The translations under genes were made by a program, and so were the position numbers. A stretch of 64,000 nucleotides of DNA from Massilia sp. 9I (GTDB lineage Bacteria > Pseudomonadota > Gammaproteobacteria > Burkholderiales > Burkholderiaceae_D), in NCBI RefSeq assembly GCF_902506415.1, contig NZ_LR733275.1, positions 1,775,795 through 1,839,794 on the forward strand, given 5' to 3'. The notes under the pieces were generated by a model. The model searched no databases. It was not told the DNA's origin and saw nothing but the letters and a program-made list of their open reading frames with translations. This document shows positions 1 to 10,516 of the stretch, piece after piece. Position 1 is the stretch's first letter. Each line of letters starts with the position of its first letter.

Positions 1-644
1 CGGTCCTGCGAGTCGCGTGAGAGCTTGCGCACGCGGCGGCCGAACAGCACGATCGGCAGCACCACCAGCACCAGGAGGCCCAGGATGATCGCGCTGAGCT
101 TGGGACTGGTCACGAACAGCATCACCAGGCCGCCCACGAACAGCAGGGTGTTGCGCAGGGCGAGCGAGATGCTGGTGCCGACCACCGACTGGATCAGGGT
201 GGTGTCGGTGGTCAGGCGCGACAGCACTTCGCCGGTGCGGGTGGTCTCGAAGAACTCGGGGCTCTGGTGCACCACGTGGCGGTAGACGGCGGCGCGGATA
301 TCGGCGGTCACGCGCTCGCCCAGCCACGAGACCATGAAGAAGCGCGCCGCGGTGGCGACGGCCAGCACGGCGGCCACGCCGAACAGGGCCAGGAAGGTGG
401 CGTTGACGTTTTGGATGCCCTGGTGCCCGACGCTGGCGCCGAAGCCGTGGTCGATCATCTGCTTGAAGGCGGCGGGAATCGCCAGTGTGGCGCCGGCCGC
501 GAACAGCAGGGCGATGCCGGCCAGGACGAACTGGCGGCGGTAGGGCGCCAGGAACGGCAACAGGCCCTTGAGGGCGGCCAGCGGGCCTTTGCGGGAAGAG
601 TCCAGGTCTGCGGTATCGGTGTTGCCGGTGGAGCGGGAAGTCAT
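1..644 (-). CDS. ABC exporter, permease half (partial, MsbA-like)
   Basis: The open frame runs leftward from an ATG at 644 off the window edge, so only about 214 residues are visible. They form the transmembrane part of a type IV ABC exporter: a cytosolic N-terminus, hydrophobic helices from about residue 38, and the coupling-helix style stretch FETTRTGEVLSRLTTDT near residue 145, typical of the MsbA/LmrA family. The Walker A, signature and Walker B motifs would lie beyond the edge and cannot be checked. Such proteins export lipids or drugs across the inner membrane using ATP. It starts 29 bases after the lipocalin-like gene and may be the last part of the same transcript. Substrate cannot be named from this piece. 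Confidence 0.85.
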   Translation of the reverse strand, partial: MTSRSTGNTDTADLDSSRKGPLAALKGLLPFLAPYRRQFVLAGIALLFAAGATLAIPAAFKQMIDHGFGASVGHQGIQNVNATFLALFGVAAVLAVATAARFFMVSWLGERVTADIRAAVYRHVVHQSPEFFETTRTGEVLSRLTTDTTLIQSVVGTSISLALRNTLLFVGGLVMLFVTSPKLSAIILGLLVLVVLPIVLFGRRVRKLSRDSQD

Positions 645-673
645 CGTCTCGTGTTCTTGTGTTTCTTGTTGGT

Positions 674-1744
674 TCAAAGCTTCATCGGGCGTACGTAGCC
701 CGTCATTTCCAGGTAGCCGCGGCCGAGCTGCTTGCCGTCACGGCCGACCGTCACCGCGCCTTCCCAGTAGACCGCGCCGGTCGAGCGGCGCGAATCCAGT
801 TCCTGGTCCTGCTGCAGGGGCGTGATCTGCCAGCGCAAGGGGCCGGTGGTGACCAGCGTGGCCACCGGGTACTCGGCATCGGTGCGCGGCGACTTCCAGC
901 GTGCGGTGGGAGTGAAATTCACCTGGTCTGGCGCGTAGCGGGTCACCTTGCCCGCAGCGTCGCGATGGGTAGCGTGCGCCCATAGTTTACCACCTTGCTT
1001 GGCCCTGATCTGGAAAGCCATCAGGGCGCCGCCGTCGTTCAGGTTCACGCCGATCCAGTCCCAGCCGGTAGCCTCGGGCTGCAGGGCTTCGCTCGACCAT
1101 TCATGGTCGAGCCAGGCGCTGCCCGTCACCGCCACGGGGATGCTGCCGGTGCGCCCGACCTTGCCGCTCACCTTCAGCTGCGGCTCGCTGTAGTAGTGGC
1201 TCGCATGCTGCGGGCTGGGGCCCTTGCGCGAGTAACCGCCTTCGCCCTGCACCAGCACCGGCTGGGTCGGCTCGAGGCGCAGTTCCAGCGTCAGTTCGCT
1301 CGAACGGATCGTGACGCGGTAGGCGCCGGAGCTTTCCCTCACCATGCGCCAGTCGTCCAGTTTGAGGTCGGTGTTGCCGGTGCGGGCCCAGGCCAGGCTG
1401 AAGCCTTCGCGCGCGCTGCGCTGGTCGTGCACCAGCCGGCCAAGTTCGGGGTCGGACAGCGCGGCATGGCCGATCACCAGCTGGCGCGGCGCAAAGGCGC
1501 TCGGGTTCTTCGGATCGTGCTCGGTGCGGCTGCGAAAGAAGGTCACCTGGAAGCCGAGCGGCTTGCCGTCGGGCGTGTCGACCCAGCCGGTGGCATACCA
1601 CCACTCGGTGCGGAACTCCGGATGGGCGCCGAAGTCGCGCGGGAAGGACAGGGTCACGCCCGGCCTCACGGGCGCGAACTCCGGCGGATCCGCATGGACC
1701 CACTGGACCACCAGCGTCAATAAGCAGAACAACACAGCCCGCAT
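674..1744 (-). CDS. Secreted lipocalin-like / carotenoid 1,2-hydratase family protein
   Basis: This 356-residue protein begins with a hydrophobic leader (MRAVLFCLLTLVVQWVHA), so it is probably exported to the periplasm. The mature part carries EFRTEWWYATGW near the N-terminus and AWLDHEWSS in the middle, the hallmark pattern of the CrtC/AttH lipocalin-like family (two lipocalin-type barrels). The ATG at 1744 was chosen because it overlaps the TAA of the upstream permease by one base (TAATG), giving translational coupling. In many proteobacteria this family is encoded next to an FtsX-type ABC permease, as here, and carotenoids are not implied. The substrate is unknown; a lipid or hydrophobic ligand is an inference from the fold. 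Confidence 0.85.
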   Translation of the reverse strand: MRAVLFCLLTLVVQWVHADPPEFAPVRPGVTLSFPRDFGAHPEFRTEWWYATGWVDTPDGKPLGFQVTFFRSRTEHDPKNPSAFAPRQLVIGHAALSDPELGRLVHDQRSAREGFSLAWARTGNTDLKLDDWRMVRESSGAYRVTIRSSELTLELRLEPTQPVLVQGEGGYSRKGPSPQHASHYYSEPQLKVSGKVGRTGSIPVAVTGSAWLDHEWSSEALQPEATGWDWIGVNLNDGGALMAFQIRAKQGGKLWAHATHRDAAGKVTRYAPDQVNFTPTARWKSPRTDAEYPVATLVTTGPLRWQITPLQQDQELDSRRSTGAVYWEGAVTVGRDGKQLGRGYLEMTGYVRPMKL

Positions 1745-4305
1745 TACCAATCCTCCCTGACCGCGCGTACCGGACCGCCCGACAGCGCATAGCGTCCCGA
1801 CACCAGTGCGGTCGCGACGGACGCCGCGACCAGTACGGCCGCGACGCTCCCCAGCAAGGTCCACGGCAAATGCAGCTGCATCGTCCAGTGGAAGGACTGA
1901 GGGTTGACAACATAAACCAGGATCAGGCTGATGACCAGTCCCAGCGCGAAGCCGCAGGCCACGCCAAGCAGCGTCAGGAAGCCGCCTTCGAAGGCCAGGA
2001 TGCCCAGCACCTGGCCGCGCGTGACACCGACGTGGCGCAGCATGCCGAACTCCTTGGCGCGCGCCAGGGTCTGGGCCGAGAAGCTGGCCGCCACGCCGGA
2101 CAGGCCGATGGCGATCGCGATCGCCTCCAGCAGATAGGTGACCGCGAAGCTGCGGTCGAAGATCTTGAGGCTCATGGCGCGGATCTCGCCGGCCGACATG
2201 GTCTGCAGCGACTTGCCGAAGGGGAGGGCGCGCACCGCCTGCTCCAGCTGCTCGACGCTGCTGCCGCGCGCGGCGAACAGGGCGGCGTCGGTGACTTCGC
2301 CTTCACCGGTGAGGGCACGGTAGTCCGATAGCCGGATGACGACGGAGCCGGCCTGGTTGGCGTAATCGCGCCAGACCCCGGCGACGAAGAAGCCGGCCTG
2401 GCCGCCGCCCAGCGGCAGCTTGAGGGTCTGGCCGACACGCGCCCCGTACAGGTCGAGCAGGGCTTCGGACACCCACGCCGGCCGCGCGCCCGGCGGAACC
2501 GGCGCCGTTTCGCCCACGAGTAACAGCAAGCGGCCTGGATCGCGCAGGTCGATGTCGCGCGCGATCACGACCACGTTGGGCCGGTCCGGCGACAGGGACA
2601 CGGGCCGGGTGCGCAGGAACAGCGCCCGCGCTACGCCGGGCGTGCCGGCCAGCGCCGCCTGCTGCTGCGGGCTGAAGAAGCCGGTATTGCCGCCCGCGGC
2701 GGTGCGGATGTACAGGTCGGCCGGCAGGATGTGGCCCATCCAGTCATCCACCGAGATGCGGAAGCTCGCCACCATGATGCCCATCGCGACCATCAGGCTG
2801 AAGCTGGCCAGCACACCGCCCAGCGCGATCGAGGCCTGGCCGGGCGCGTTGGCGAGGCGCGCCAGCGCCAGCAGCAGGATCGGGGGCGTGCGCCTGCTTG
2901 CCAAGGCCGCGCGCTCCATGCGGCGGAAGGCCTCCGCGGCCAGGCGCGGCATCAGGCCGATGCCGCCGATGAGCAGCAGCGCAATCGCGATATAGCCGAA
3001 CAGCGGCAGCTCGAACACGGGCGGCGCGAAGGCCAGCGCGGCCGCCAGTGCCAGGCAGACCAGGGATGGCCAGATGCGCGCGAGGCGCGATAAGGCCGCT
3101 TCGTCGGCGCCCGACTTGATTGCCACCGCAGGCTTGGCGCGCGCCGCTTCAACTGCCGGCGCCAGGCAGCCCAGCAGGGCCACGCCCAGCCCGAGCGCGA
3201 AGAACACGGTGGCCGCGACCGGGGTGAACTGGATTTGCGGCCGGATGCCGGGGAAGTAGCCGGCGCCCAGGTCGCCGCCGAAGAAGTGAAGGGCCAGCGC
3301 CGCCAGCGCATAGCCGCCGGCCACACCCAGCAGCGCGCCGACGATACCCAGGCTGGCGCCTTCCAGCAGCACCTGGCGCAGCAGCTGCCCGCGTTCAAGG
3401 CCCAGCACGCGCAGCAGCGCGAACTGGCTGCGCCGCCGCATCACCGACAGCGCCTGGGTCGAGAACACGAGGAAGGCGCCGGTGAACAGGGCCACCAGCG
3501 CAAGGACCGTCAGGTTGACGCGGTAGGCGCGGCTCAGGTTGGCGTTACGTTCCTCCTGGTCGCTGTCGTTCGGCTGGCGCACCGTGAAGCGGCCCGGGTA
3601 GTCGCGTTCCAGCTCCGTGCTCAAGGCGCGCTGGAAGGCGCCGCGGTCGACGCCGTCGCGCAATTTGAGGTCGACGCGCGACAGCTTGCCCAACTGCTTG
3701 AGGCGCCACTGCATGGCGCCGATGTCCATCACCGCGATGCGCTGGCCGGCCCGCGCGCGCGCCACCTGGCCGGCCACGCGCAGGCGCACGTCGCCGGCGC
3801 CGGCGCGCAGTTCGATGCGCTCGCCCGGCTGCTTGCCGAGCCAGGTGAGCGCCGCCGGCGACAGGAAGATGGCGTCGTCGGCCAGCACGTCCATCAGGCG
3901 CCCTTCTTGCGGCACGCCAGTCAGGTCGGGCGAAATGAAGCCGGCGCGGAAGGCGTCGATGCCCACGATGCGCAGCGCGCCTTGTGCCCCCGCCAGGCCG
4001 GCCGACAGCTCCAGCACGGGCGAGGCCACCGCCACCTGCGGGTTCGCCGCCAGGCGCGCGTAGACGGATTCGTCGAAGAACTGTTCGCGCCCGGCCACCT
4101 GCACGTCGGCCTGGCCGGACAGGCTTTTCACGGCGGCGGAGAATTCATTGAAGGCGGCGGCGTTGATCAAGTGGATGGCGAAACCCATCGCCACGCCGAC
4201 CGCGATGGCCGCGATGGCCAGCAGCGCACGCACGGGGTGGGCGCGCCACTCGCCGAACAGCAGCCAGCGAGCAAGGAGGCCGGAGCTGGGGTTCAGGCCG
4301 GGCAT
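1744..4305 (-). CDS. FtsX/MacB-type ABC transporter permease, two FtsX domains
   Basis: The 853-residue protein has an N-terminal membrane helix (about residues 22-45), a long periplasmic domain, a first FtsX core around residues 255-400 containing SVMRRRSQFALLRVLGLERG, further helices near 410-460, a second soluble domain, and a second FtsX core at about 715-850 containing RAKEFGMLRHVGVTRGQVLG. This is the LolE/YbbP-like layout of permeases that move or release lipids or lipoproteins mechanically rather than through a channel. It overlaps the upstream DUF4124 gene by 13 bases and the downstream lipocalin gene by one. The partner ATPase that normally precedes such a permease is not adjacent, which is unusual. 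Function beyond the family is inference. Confidence 0.9.
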   Translation of the reverse strand: MPGLNPSSGLLARWLLFGEWRAHPVRALLAIAAIAVGVAMGFAIHLINAAAFNEFSAAVKSLSGQADVQVAGREQFFDESVYARLAANPQVAVASPVLELSAGLAGAQGALRIVGIDAFRAGFISPDLTGVPQEGRLMDVLADDAIFLSPAALTWLGKQPGERIELRAGAGDVRLRVAGQVARARAGQRIAVMDIGAMQWRLKQLGKLSRVDLKLRDGVDRGAFQRALSTELERDYPGRFTVRQPNDSDQEERNANLSRAYRVNLTVLALVALFTGAFLVFSTQALSVMRRRSQFALLRVLGLERGQLLRQVLLEGASLGIVGALLGVAGGYALAALALHFFGGDLGAGYFPGIRPQIQFTPVAATVFFALGLGVALLGCLAPAVEAARAKPAVAIKSGADEAALSRLARIWPSLVCLALAAALAFAPPVFELPLFGYIAIALLLIGGIGLMPRLAAEAFRRMERAALASRRTPPILLLALARLANAPGQASIALGGVLASFSLMVAMGIMVASFRISVDDWMGHILPADLYIRTAAGGNTGFFSPQQQAALAGTPGVARALFLRTRPVSLSPDRPNVVVIARDIDLRDPGRLLLLVGETAPVPPGARPAWVSEALLDLYGARVGQTLKLPLGGGQAGFFVAGVWRDYANQAGSVVIRLSDYRALTGEGEVTDAALFAARGSSVEQLEQAVRALPFGKSLQTMSAGEIRAMSLKIFDRSFAVTYLLEAIAIAIGLSGVAASFSAQTLARAKEFGMLRHVGVTRGQVLGILAFEGGFLTLLGVACGFALGLVISLILVYVVNPQSFHWTMQLHLPWTLLGSVAAVLVAASVATALVSGRYALSGGPVRAVREDW

Positions 4306-4736
4306 TCCACCGCCAGCATCTCCGCCTGGCGCCTCGCCTTGGTCCGTGCGCGCTCGCTGCCGTCGCCGCCGTCACGGCCGGCGCGTGCGCTGTCTTCTTC
4401 CAGCCATTTGCGCTGCAGGCGCAGCTTGTCGCAGCGCCGCTGTCCGGCCGCGGCCGCGCGGCGCAGGCGCTCGGCGCGTGTGCCTTCGCGCTCTTCCTGC
4501 TCTTGGTGCTGCGCGCGGGCGTCCTCGATTTCCTGCAGCATGGCGCGTTCGCGCGCCAGGCGCTCGAGCACTTCCGGGGCCGGCGGCGCGGCCTGTACCT
4601 TCAGCACCACCGCGCTCTTGCCGCAGGGCTGGTCGTGGTAGCTCACCTTGCCGCCTTCGGTGCATTTATAGATCGTCTGGGCCGTGGCGGCCTGGGAGGC
4701 GAGACAGAGCGTCGCCAGGAAAATGGTGTTGCGCAT
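4293..4736 (-). CDS. DUF4124 domain periplasmic protein
   Basis: A 147-residue protein with a cleavable leader (about residues 1-19, ending in AATAQ) followed by TIYKCTEGGKVSYHDQPCG, the typical DUF4124 core with two cysteines that probably form a disulphide. The remainder (residues 55-140) is highly charged, rich in Glu, Arg and Ala, and likely forms a coiled coil. No enzymatic role is known for the family. It begins 14 bases after the FAD-linked oxidase gene and its end overlaps the permease start by 13 bases, so it belongs to the same transcript. Confidence 0.85.
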   Translation of the reverse strand: MRNTIFLATLCLASQAATAQTIYKCTEGGKVSYHDQPCGKSAVVLKVQAAPPAPEVLERLARERAMLQEIEDARAQHQEQEEREGTRAERLRRAAAAGQRRCDKLRLQRKWLEEDSARAGRDGGDGSERARTKARRQAEMLAVECPA

Positions 4737-4750
4737 GTGGATGTCCCCGG

Positions 4751-6160
4751 TCACAAAATTTTGCCAGGGTTCATAATGCCGAGCGGGTCCAGTGCGGCTT
4801 TGATGGCACGCATCATGTCCAGTTCGACACGCGGCTTGTAGCGCACCAGGTCCTCGCGTTTGAGTGCGCCGATGCCGTGCTCGGCTGAGATGGAGCCGTT
4901 CATGGCGGCGACGCTGTCGTGCACGATGCGGTTGACGGCGTCCTGGTGCGACAGGAAGCTGTCGTGCCCGATGCCGTCCGGCGGCGCGACGTTGTAGTGC
5001 AGATTGCCGTCGCCCAAATGCCCGAAACATACGACCTGGCAAGCGGGGAAAGCCGCCTGCAGTGCGCTGTCGGTGCGTTCGATAAACTCGGGAATGCTGG
5101 ACACCGGCAGCGAAATGTCGTGCTTGATGTTCTTGCCGGCCGCCGCCTGCGCCAGCGGAATGTGCTCGCGCAGCTTCCACAGCCCGAGCGCCTGGCCGCT
5201 TGACGTCGCCAGCACGGCGTCCAGCGCGATGCCCGTGTCCAGCGCGGCGCCCACCGCGGTCTCGACCAGCTCCGCGGCCTGGTCTTCGGACTCGTTGCTG
5301 GACAGTTCGACCAGCGCATAAAACGGATAGTGCGTGGCGAAGGGCTTGGGCAGGTCCGGGAACTGGGTCGCGACCAGGCGCAGGCAGAAGTCGGACATCA
5401 GCTCGTAGCCGGTGAGCGCCGCCCCGCAGCGGTCTTGCAGCAGCGACAGCAGGGCCAGCGCACCGCGCGGCGACTCCAGCGCGACCAGCGCCGTCAGCGC
5501 TGCCTTGGGTTGCGGATACAGCTTGAGCACGGCGGCGGTGATCACGCCCAGCGTGCCTTCGGCGCCGATGAACAGTTCGCGCAGCGCGTAGCCGGTATTG
5601 TCCTTGCGCAGGCCGCGCAGGCCGTCCCAGACCTGGCCTTGTGCCGTGACCACTTCCAGGCCCAGGCACAGTTCGCGCGTGTTCCCGTAACGCAGCACCG
5701 CAGTGCCGCCGGCATTGGTCGACAGGTTGCCGCCGATGGTGCAACTGCCTTCGGCCGCCAGCGACAGCGGGAACAGCATGCCGCCTTCCATTGCCGCCTG
5801 CTGGATGTCTTCCAGGATGCAGCCGGCTTCGACGGTCATGGTGCGGTTGGCGGCGTCGATGCTGCGGATCCGGTTCAGCCGGCGCAGCGACAGGACGATG
5901 GCGGCGCCGCTGGCGTCGGGTACGCTGCCCAGCACCAGGCCGGTGCGCCCGCCCTGGGGCACGATCGGCACCCGCGCCTCGGCGCAGGCTTGCACCACCT
6001 GGGCCACTTCAAGGGTATCGGCAGGAAGCACGACGGCGCGCGCGCGTCCGGTGAAGCGTCCGCGCCAGTCGGCCAGGTAGGGCGTCATGGCGGGCGGGTC
6101 CGTGACCAGGTGCGCGTCGCCGACGAGCGCGCGCAACCGATCCAGAAACGAATCAGTCAT
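4751..6160 (-). CDS. FAD-linked oxidase (D-2-hydroxyglutarate/D-lactate dehydrogenase family)
   Basis: At 469 residues this has the size and layout of the GlcD/D-2-hydroxyacid dehydrogenase group: a PCMH-type FAD-binding domain (about 35-215) with PQGGRTGLVLGS and GGNLSTNAGGTAVLRYGN, and a C-terminal FAD-oxidase domain that ends with SAEHGIGALKR, the conserved SxEHGIG signature. These enzymes oxidise a D-2-hydroxyacid to the 2-oxoacid and pass electrons to an acceptor other than oxygen. Which acid is used (2-hydroxyglutarate, lactate, glycolate) cannot be read from sequence alone. The start overlaps the DUF2069 gene by 8 bases, supporting cotranscription from the wrbA promoter. Confidence 0.9.
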   Translation of the reverse strand: MTDSFLDRLRALVGDAHLVTDPPAMTPYLADWRGRFTGRARAVVLPADTLEVAQVVQACAEARVPIVPQGGRTGLVLGSVPDASGAAIVLSLRRLNRIRSIDAANRTMTVEAGCILEDIQQAAMEGGMLFPLSLAAEGSCTIGGNLSTNAGGTAVLRYGNTRELCLGLEVVTAQGQVWDGLRGLRKDNTGYALRELFIGAEGTLGVITAAVLKLYPQPKAALTALVALESPRGALALLSLLQDRCGAALTGYELMSDFCLRLVATQFPDLPKPFATHYPFYALVELSSNESEDQAAELVETAVGAALDTGIALDAVLATSSGQALGLWKLREHIPLAQAAAGKNIKHDISLPVSSIPEFIERTDSALQAAFPACQVVCFGHLGDGNLHYNVAPPDGIGHDSFLSHQDAVNRIVHDSVAAMNGSISAEHGIGALKREDLVRYKPRVELDMMRAIKAALDPLGIMNPGKIL

Positions 6161-6550
6161 GTGGGACTTTGACTTTGTCGAGTAGTTCCTTGGCCAGGCG
6201 CTTGGCTTCTTTCTTGTAGGGATGCAGGAACAGCAGGGCGCAGGCGTAGTACACGACCACCAGGGCCACTTCGCCCATGGCCATGCCGCGCGAGACCTGC
6301 GAGGTGTCGGCCCAGGCGCGCACCACGCCTTCGGCGAAATAGACCAGGATCACCATCGAGGACCATTGCAGGGTGTACAGGTCGCGCTTGATCACCCCGC
6401 GCAGCGGCAGCAGCAGCGGCAGGGCCTTGAGGGCGAGCAGCGACCCGCCCGGATGCAGGGGCGCGACGAACACTTCCCAGGCGACCAGCCAGCCGATCAG
6501 CCAGATCAGGCTTGCAATCGCGCCGGCATGAAAGACTTTGGCGGTATCCA

Positions 6551-6551
<1 letters not shown>
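6153..6551 (-). CDS. DUF2069 inner-membrane protein
   Basis: A 132-residue protein with three to four hydrophobic segments (about residues 8-30, 38-52, 63-78 and 92-110) and a basic, lysine-rich tail. This matches the DUF2069 family of small predicted inner-membrane proteins, which in beta- and gammaproteobacteria is commonly found directly behind wrbA, as here. Its ATG overlaps the wrbA TGA by one base (TGATG) and its own end overlaps the oxidase start by 8 bases. No molecular function is known. Confidence 0.85.
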
Positions 6552-8573
<2,022 letters not shown>

Positions 8574-8652
8574 AGTCCCCCCATCGGTGATGGGTCACGG
8601 CGGGCGGGCAGGGTTCTACACTGCCGGCTGTTACGAACCCATTGGACCGCCC

Positions 8653-9378
8653 ATGAAACGATTCGCCCTCCTGCTGGTGCTGAGCGCCGGTGTCTCCCTC
8701 GACAGCCACGCCCAGTTCGGCGACTTCCTCAAGAGCGTCGCATCCGATGCCGCGCGCCAGGTCGTGTCCGGCCAGGTGACGAAAGCGGTGAATGGCGCGG
8801 TCGATTCGGCCGTGAAGGGTGTCACCCAGCCTGCCGCTGCCGCGGCCCCGGCTGCCGAAGGGACGACGCAGGCTGCGGCCGCGCCGGGCTGCGGACGCGT
8901 GCGCAAGAACGCCATCGTGGTGGGCGAACGCCCCGAGAGCTACCCGTTGGCATCCCTGTGGCCGGACGCCGGCTGCCCGGTCTACAGCTATTCGGACCTC
9001 AAGTTCGACAAGGCCAGCGCTGCCAAGACCGCGTTCCGCGAGGCCAGCAAGGTGCGCTGCAACGATTGCGAAGGCGGCTCCTGGCCGGATGCCTGGGGCT
9101 GGCGTTCGCTGGTGAAGGATAGCCGCGGCGGCAATTACACCGACGAGTTCGCGAAGATGCTCGTCGCGCTGAAGGAAGGCGAGAGTCTCACGTGGAAGGG
9201 CAACAAGTACGAAGGCAAGGTGGTCGCGGTCGGCGCCCATCCGATCGGCGACCTGCCGTGCCGCCAATTCCACTATGTGCTGACCGACAAGGGCAAGCAG
9301 GTGGCGGAATACGACAGCCTGCTATGCGAATACACGGGCGCCTACTCGTCGAAAGCCACCTGGCACGAGATGGTCTGA
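8653..9378 (+). CDS. Secreted cysteine-rich protein of unknown function
   Basis: I do not recognise this 241-residue protein. It starts with a clear Sec leader (MKRFALLLVLSAGVSLDSHA), followed by a short amphipathic stretch QFGDFLKSVASDAARQVVSGQV and an Ala/Pro-rich linker (about 57-78). The rest is a compact, hydrophilic domain with six cysteines, including a CNDC pair, which suggests disulphide bonding in the periplasm or outside the cell. The ATG at 8653 sits in a longer open frame that enters from 8437, but only here does a signal peptide begin. It stands alone between a divergent-side BrkB gene and a convergent DUF962 gene. Confidence 0.75.
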   Translation: MKRFALLLVLSAGVSLDSHAQFGDFLKSVASDAARQVVSGQVTKAVNGAVDSAVKGVTQPAAAAAPAAEGTTQAAAAPGCGRVRKNAIVVGERPESYPLASLWPDAGCPVYSYSDLKFDKASAAKTAFREASKVRCNDCEGGSWPDAWGWRSLVKDSRGGNYTDEFAKMLVALKEGESLTWKGNKYEGKVVAVGAHPIGDLPCRQFHYVLTDKGKQVAEYDSLLCEYTGAYSSKATWHEMV

Positions 9379-9379
9379 T

Positions 9380-9685
9380 CTACCAGCTGAGCTTACCCGT
9401 CAGCATCTGCCAGTACATCACCCAGTCGGCGCGGAAAGAGAACCACGGCTGCGAGAACGAGGCCGGCTTGTTCTTCTCGTAGAAAAAGTGGCCGACCCAG
9501 GCCCCGCCGTAGCCGCTGACCACGGCAAACAGCAGCCACCAGGCGTTCATGCTGTCGATGTACTGGGCGATCGATGCGATCGCCGACGAGGTGCCGATGA
9601 AGTGGGCGCGGCGGCAGCGCCGGTCGGCGTGCTGGGTCAGGTAGTAGGGGTAGAACTCCGCGAAACTGGCGTAGCGGGCCGTCAT
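9380..9685 (-). CDS. DUF962 / Mpo1-like small membrane protein
   Basis: A 101-residue protein with two hydrophobic segments (about 29-42 and 48-62) and the conserved motif GHFFYEKNKPASF near residue 65, plus HAD and RRAHFIG earlier. These are marks of the DUF962/Mpo1-like family; the yeast member Mpo1 is an iron(II)-dependent dioxygenase acting on 2-hydroxy fatty acids, and the conserved histidines are likely metal ligands. Whether the bacterial protein does the same is unknown. Its ATG overlaps the TGA of the upstream hydrolase gene in an ATGA arrangement. Confidence 0.85.
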   Translation of the reverse strand: MTARYASFAEFYPYYLTQHADRRCRRAHFIGTSSAIASIAQYIDSMNAWWLLFAVVSGYGGAWVGHFFYEKNKPASFSQPWFSFRADWVMYWQMLTGKLSW

Positions 9686-10515
9686 GGCGTCTCCTGGGTC
9701 TCCGTTGATTTAATCGACGCGGCGAAGCCGGCCAGGGCGTCGAGCACCGCGTCGGGCGCTTCGGCCATCATCTGGTGGCCGGCTTCCACGTTGACGATTT
9801 TGCCATGCGCGATCGCGCCAGTCAGCAGTTTCGTCGAACGCGGCGGGGTCATCACATCCTTTTTCCCGAACACGAACAGGGCAGGGCAGCGCACGGCGGC
9901 CGCTGCCGCCTCGCCATTCGCATAGCTGTTGCAGGCGGCGAAGTCGGTGTAGAACAGCTGCTCCGGATTGCGCGCCGACATGCGCTGCATCAGGCGCCGC
10001 GCGCCACCCATGACCGAGAAGCCGGGGCCGGGGCAGGACGGCTTGTGCGCAATCGAGGAATGCGACCAGATGTTGACCATGTCGATCGCCGTCTGCTCGT
10101 CGGTGCGCGCGGTCTCGAGCAGGGCGTCGGCGACCTTCATCGGATACGTGGTGCCGAGCAGCGCCAGGCCGGCGACCAGGTTCGGCGCGCGGTGGCTCGC
10201 TTCCAGCGCGATCAGCGAACCCATGCTGTGGCCGGCCAGGATGGCGCGGCCTACGCCGGCGCTATCCAGCAGGGCGAGCAGCCAATCGGCCATCGCTTCG
10301 ATACTTGTCGAAGCGGGGCCGCTGCTGCGGCCATGGCCCGGCAGGTCGACCGCCAGCACCGCGTAGCCGTGGTGCGCGAGGTAGCGGCTCTGCAGCGCCC
10401 AGACCGAATGGTCGTTCTGGGCGCCGTGGATCAGGACGACCGTCGGCAGCGACGCATCGAAGGCCTTGCCGCCGGTATAGGCGTAGGCCGTGGCGCCCTT
10501 GATGGTGAACTCCAT
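9682..10515 (-). CDS. Alpha/beta-fold hydrolase
   Basis: The 277-residue product has the complete catalytic triad of the alpha/beta hydrolase fold: nucleophile Ser97 in GHSMGS, an acid at Asp220 in FGKKDVMTPP and His247 in EAGHQMM. LIHGAQNDHSVW provides the oxyanion-hole strand and VDLPGHGRSSGP the next conserved turn. The substrate is unknown; esterase or thioesterase activity is typical. It begins one base after the stop of the sulfhydrylase gene and overlaps the DUF962 gene by four bases, so the three genes form one minus-strand transcript. Confidence 0.9.
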   Translation of the reverse strand: MEFTIKGATAYAYTGGKAFDASLPTVVLIHGAQNDHSVWALQSRYLAHHGYAVLAVDLPGHGRSSGPASTSIEAMADWLLALLDSAGVGRAILAGHSMGSLIALEASHRAPNLVAGLALLGTTYPMKVADALLETARTDEQTAIDMVNIWSHSSIAHKPSCPGPGFSVMGGARRLMQRMSARNPEQLFYTDFAACNSYANGEAAAAAVRCPALFVFGKKDVMTPPRSTKLLTGAIAHGKIVNVEAGHQMMAEAPDAVLDALAGFAASIKSTETQETP

Positions 10516-10516
10516 C

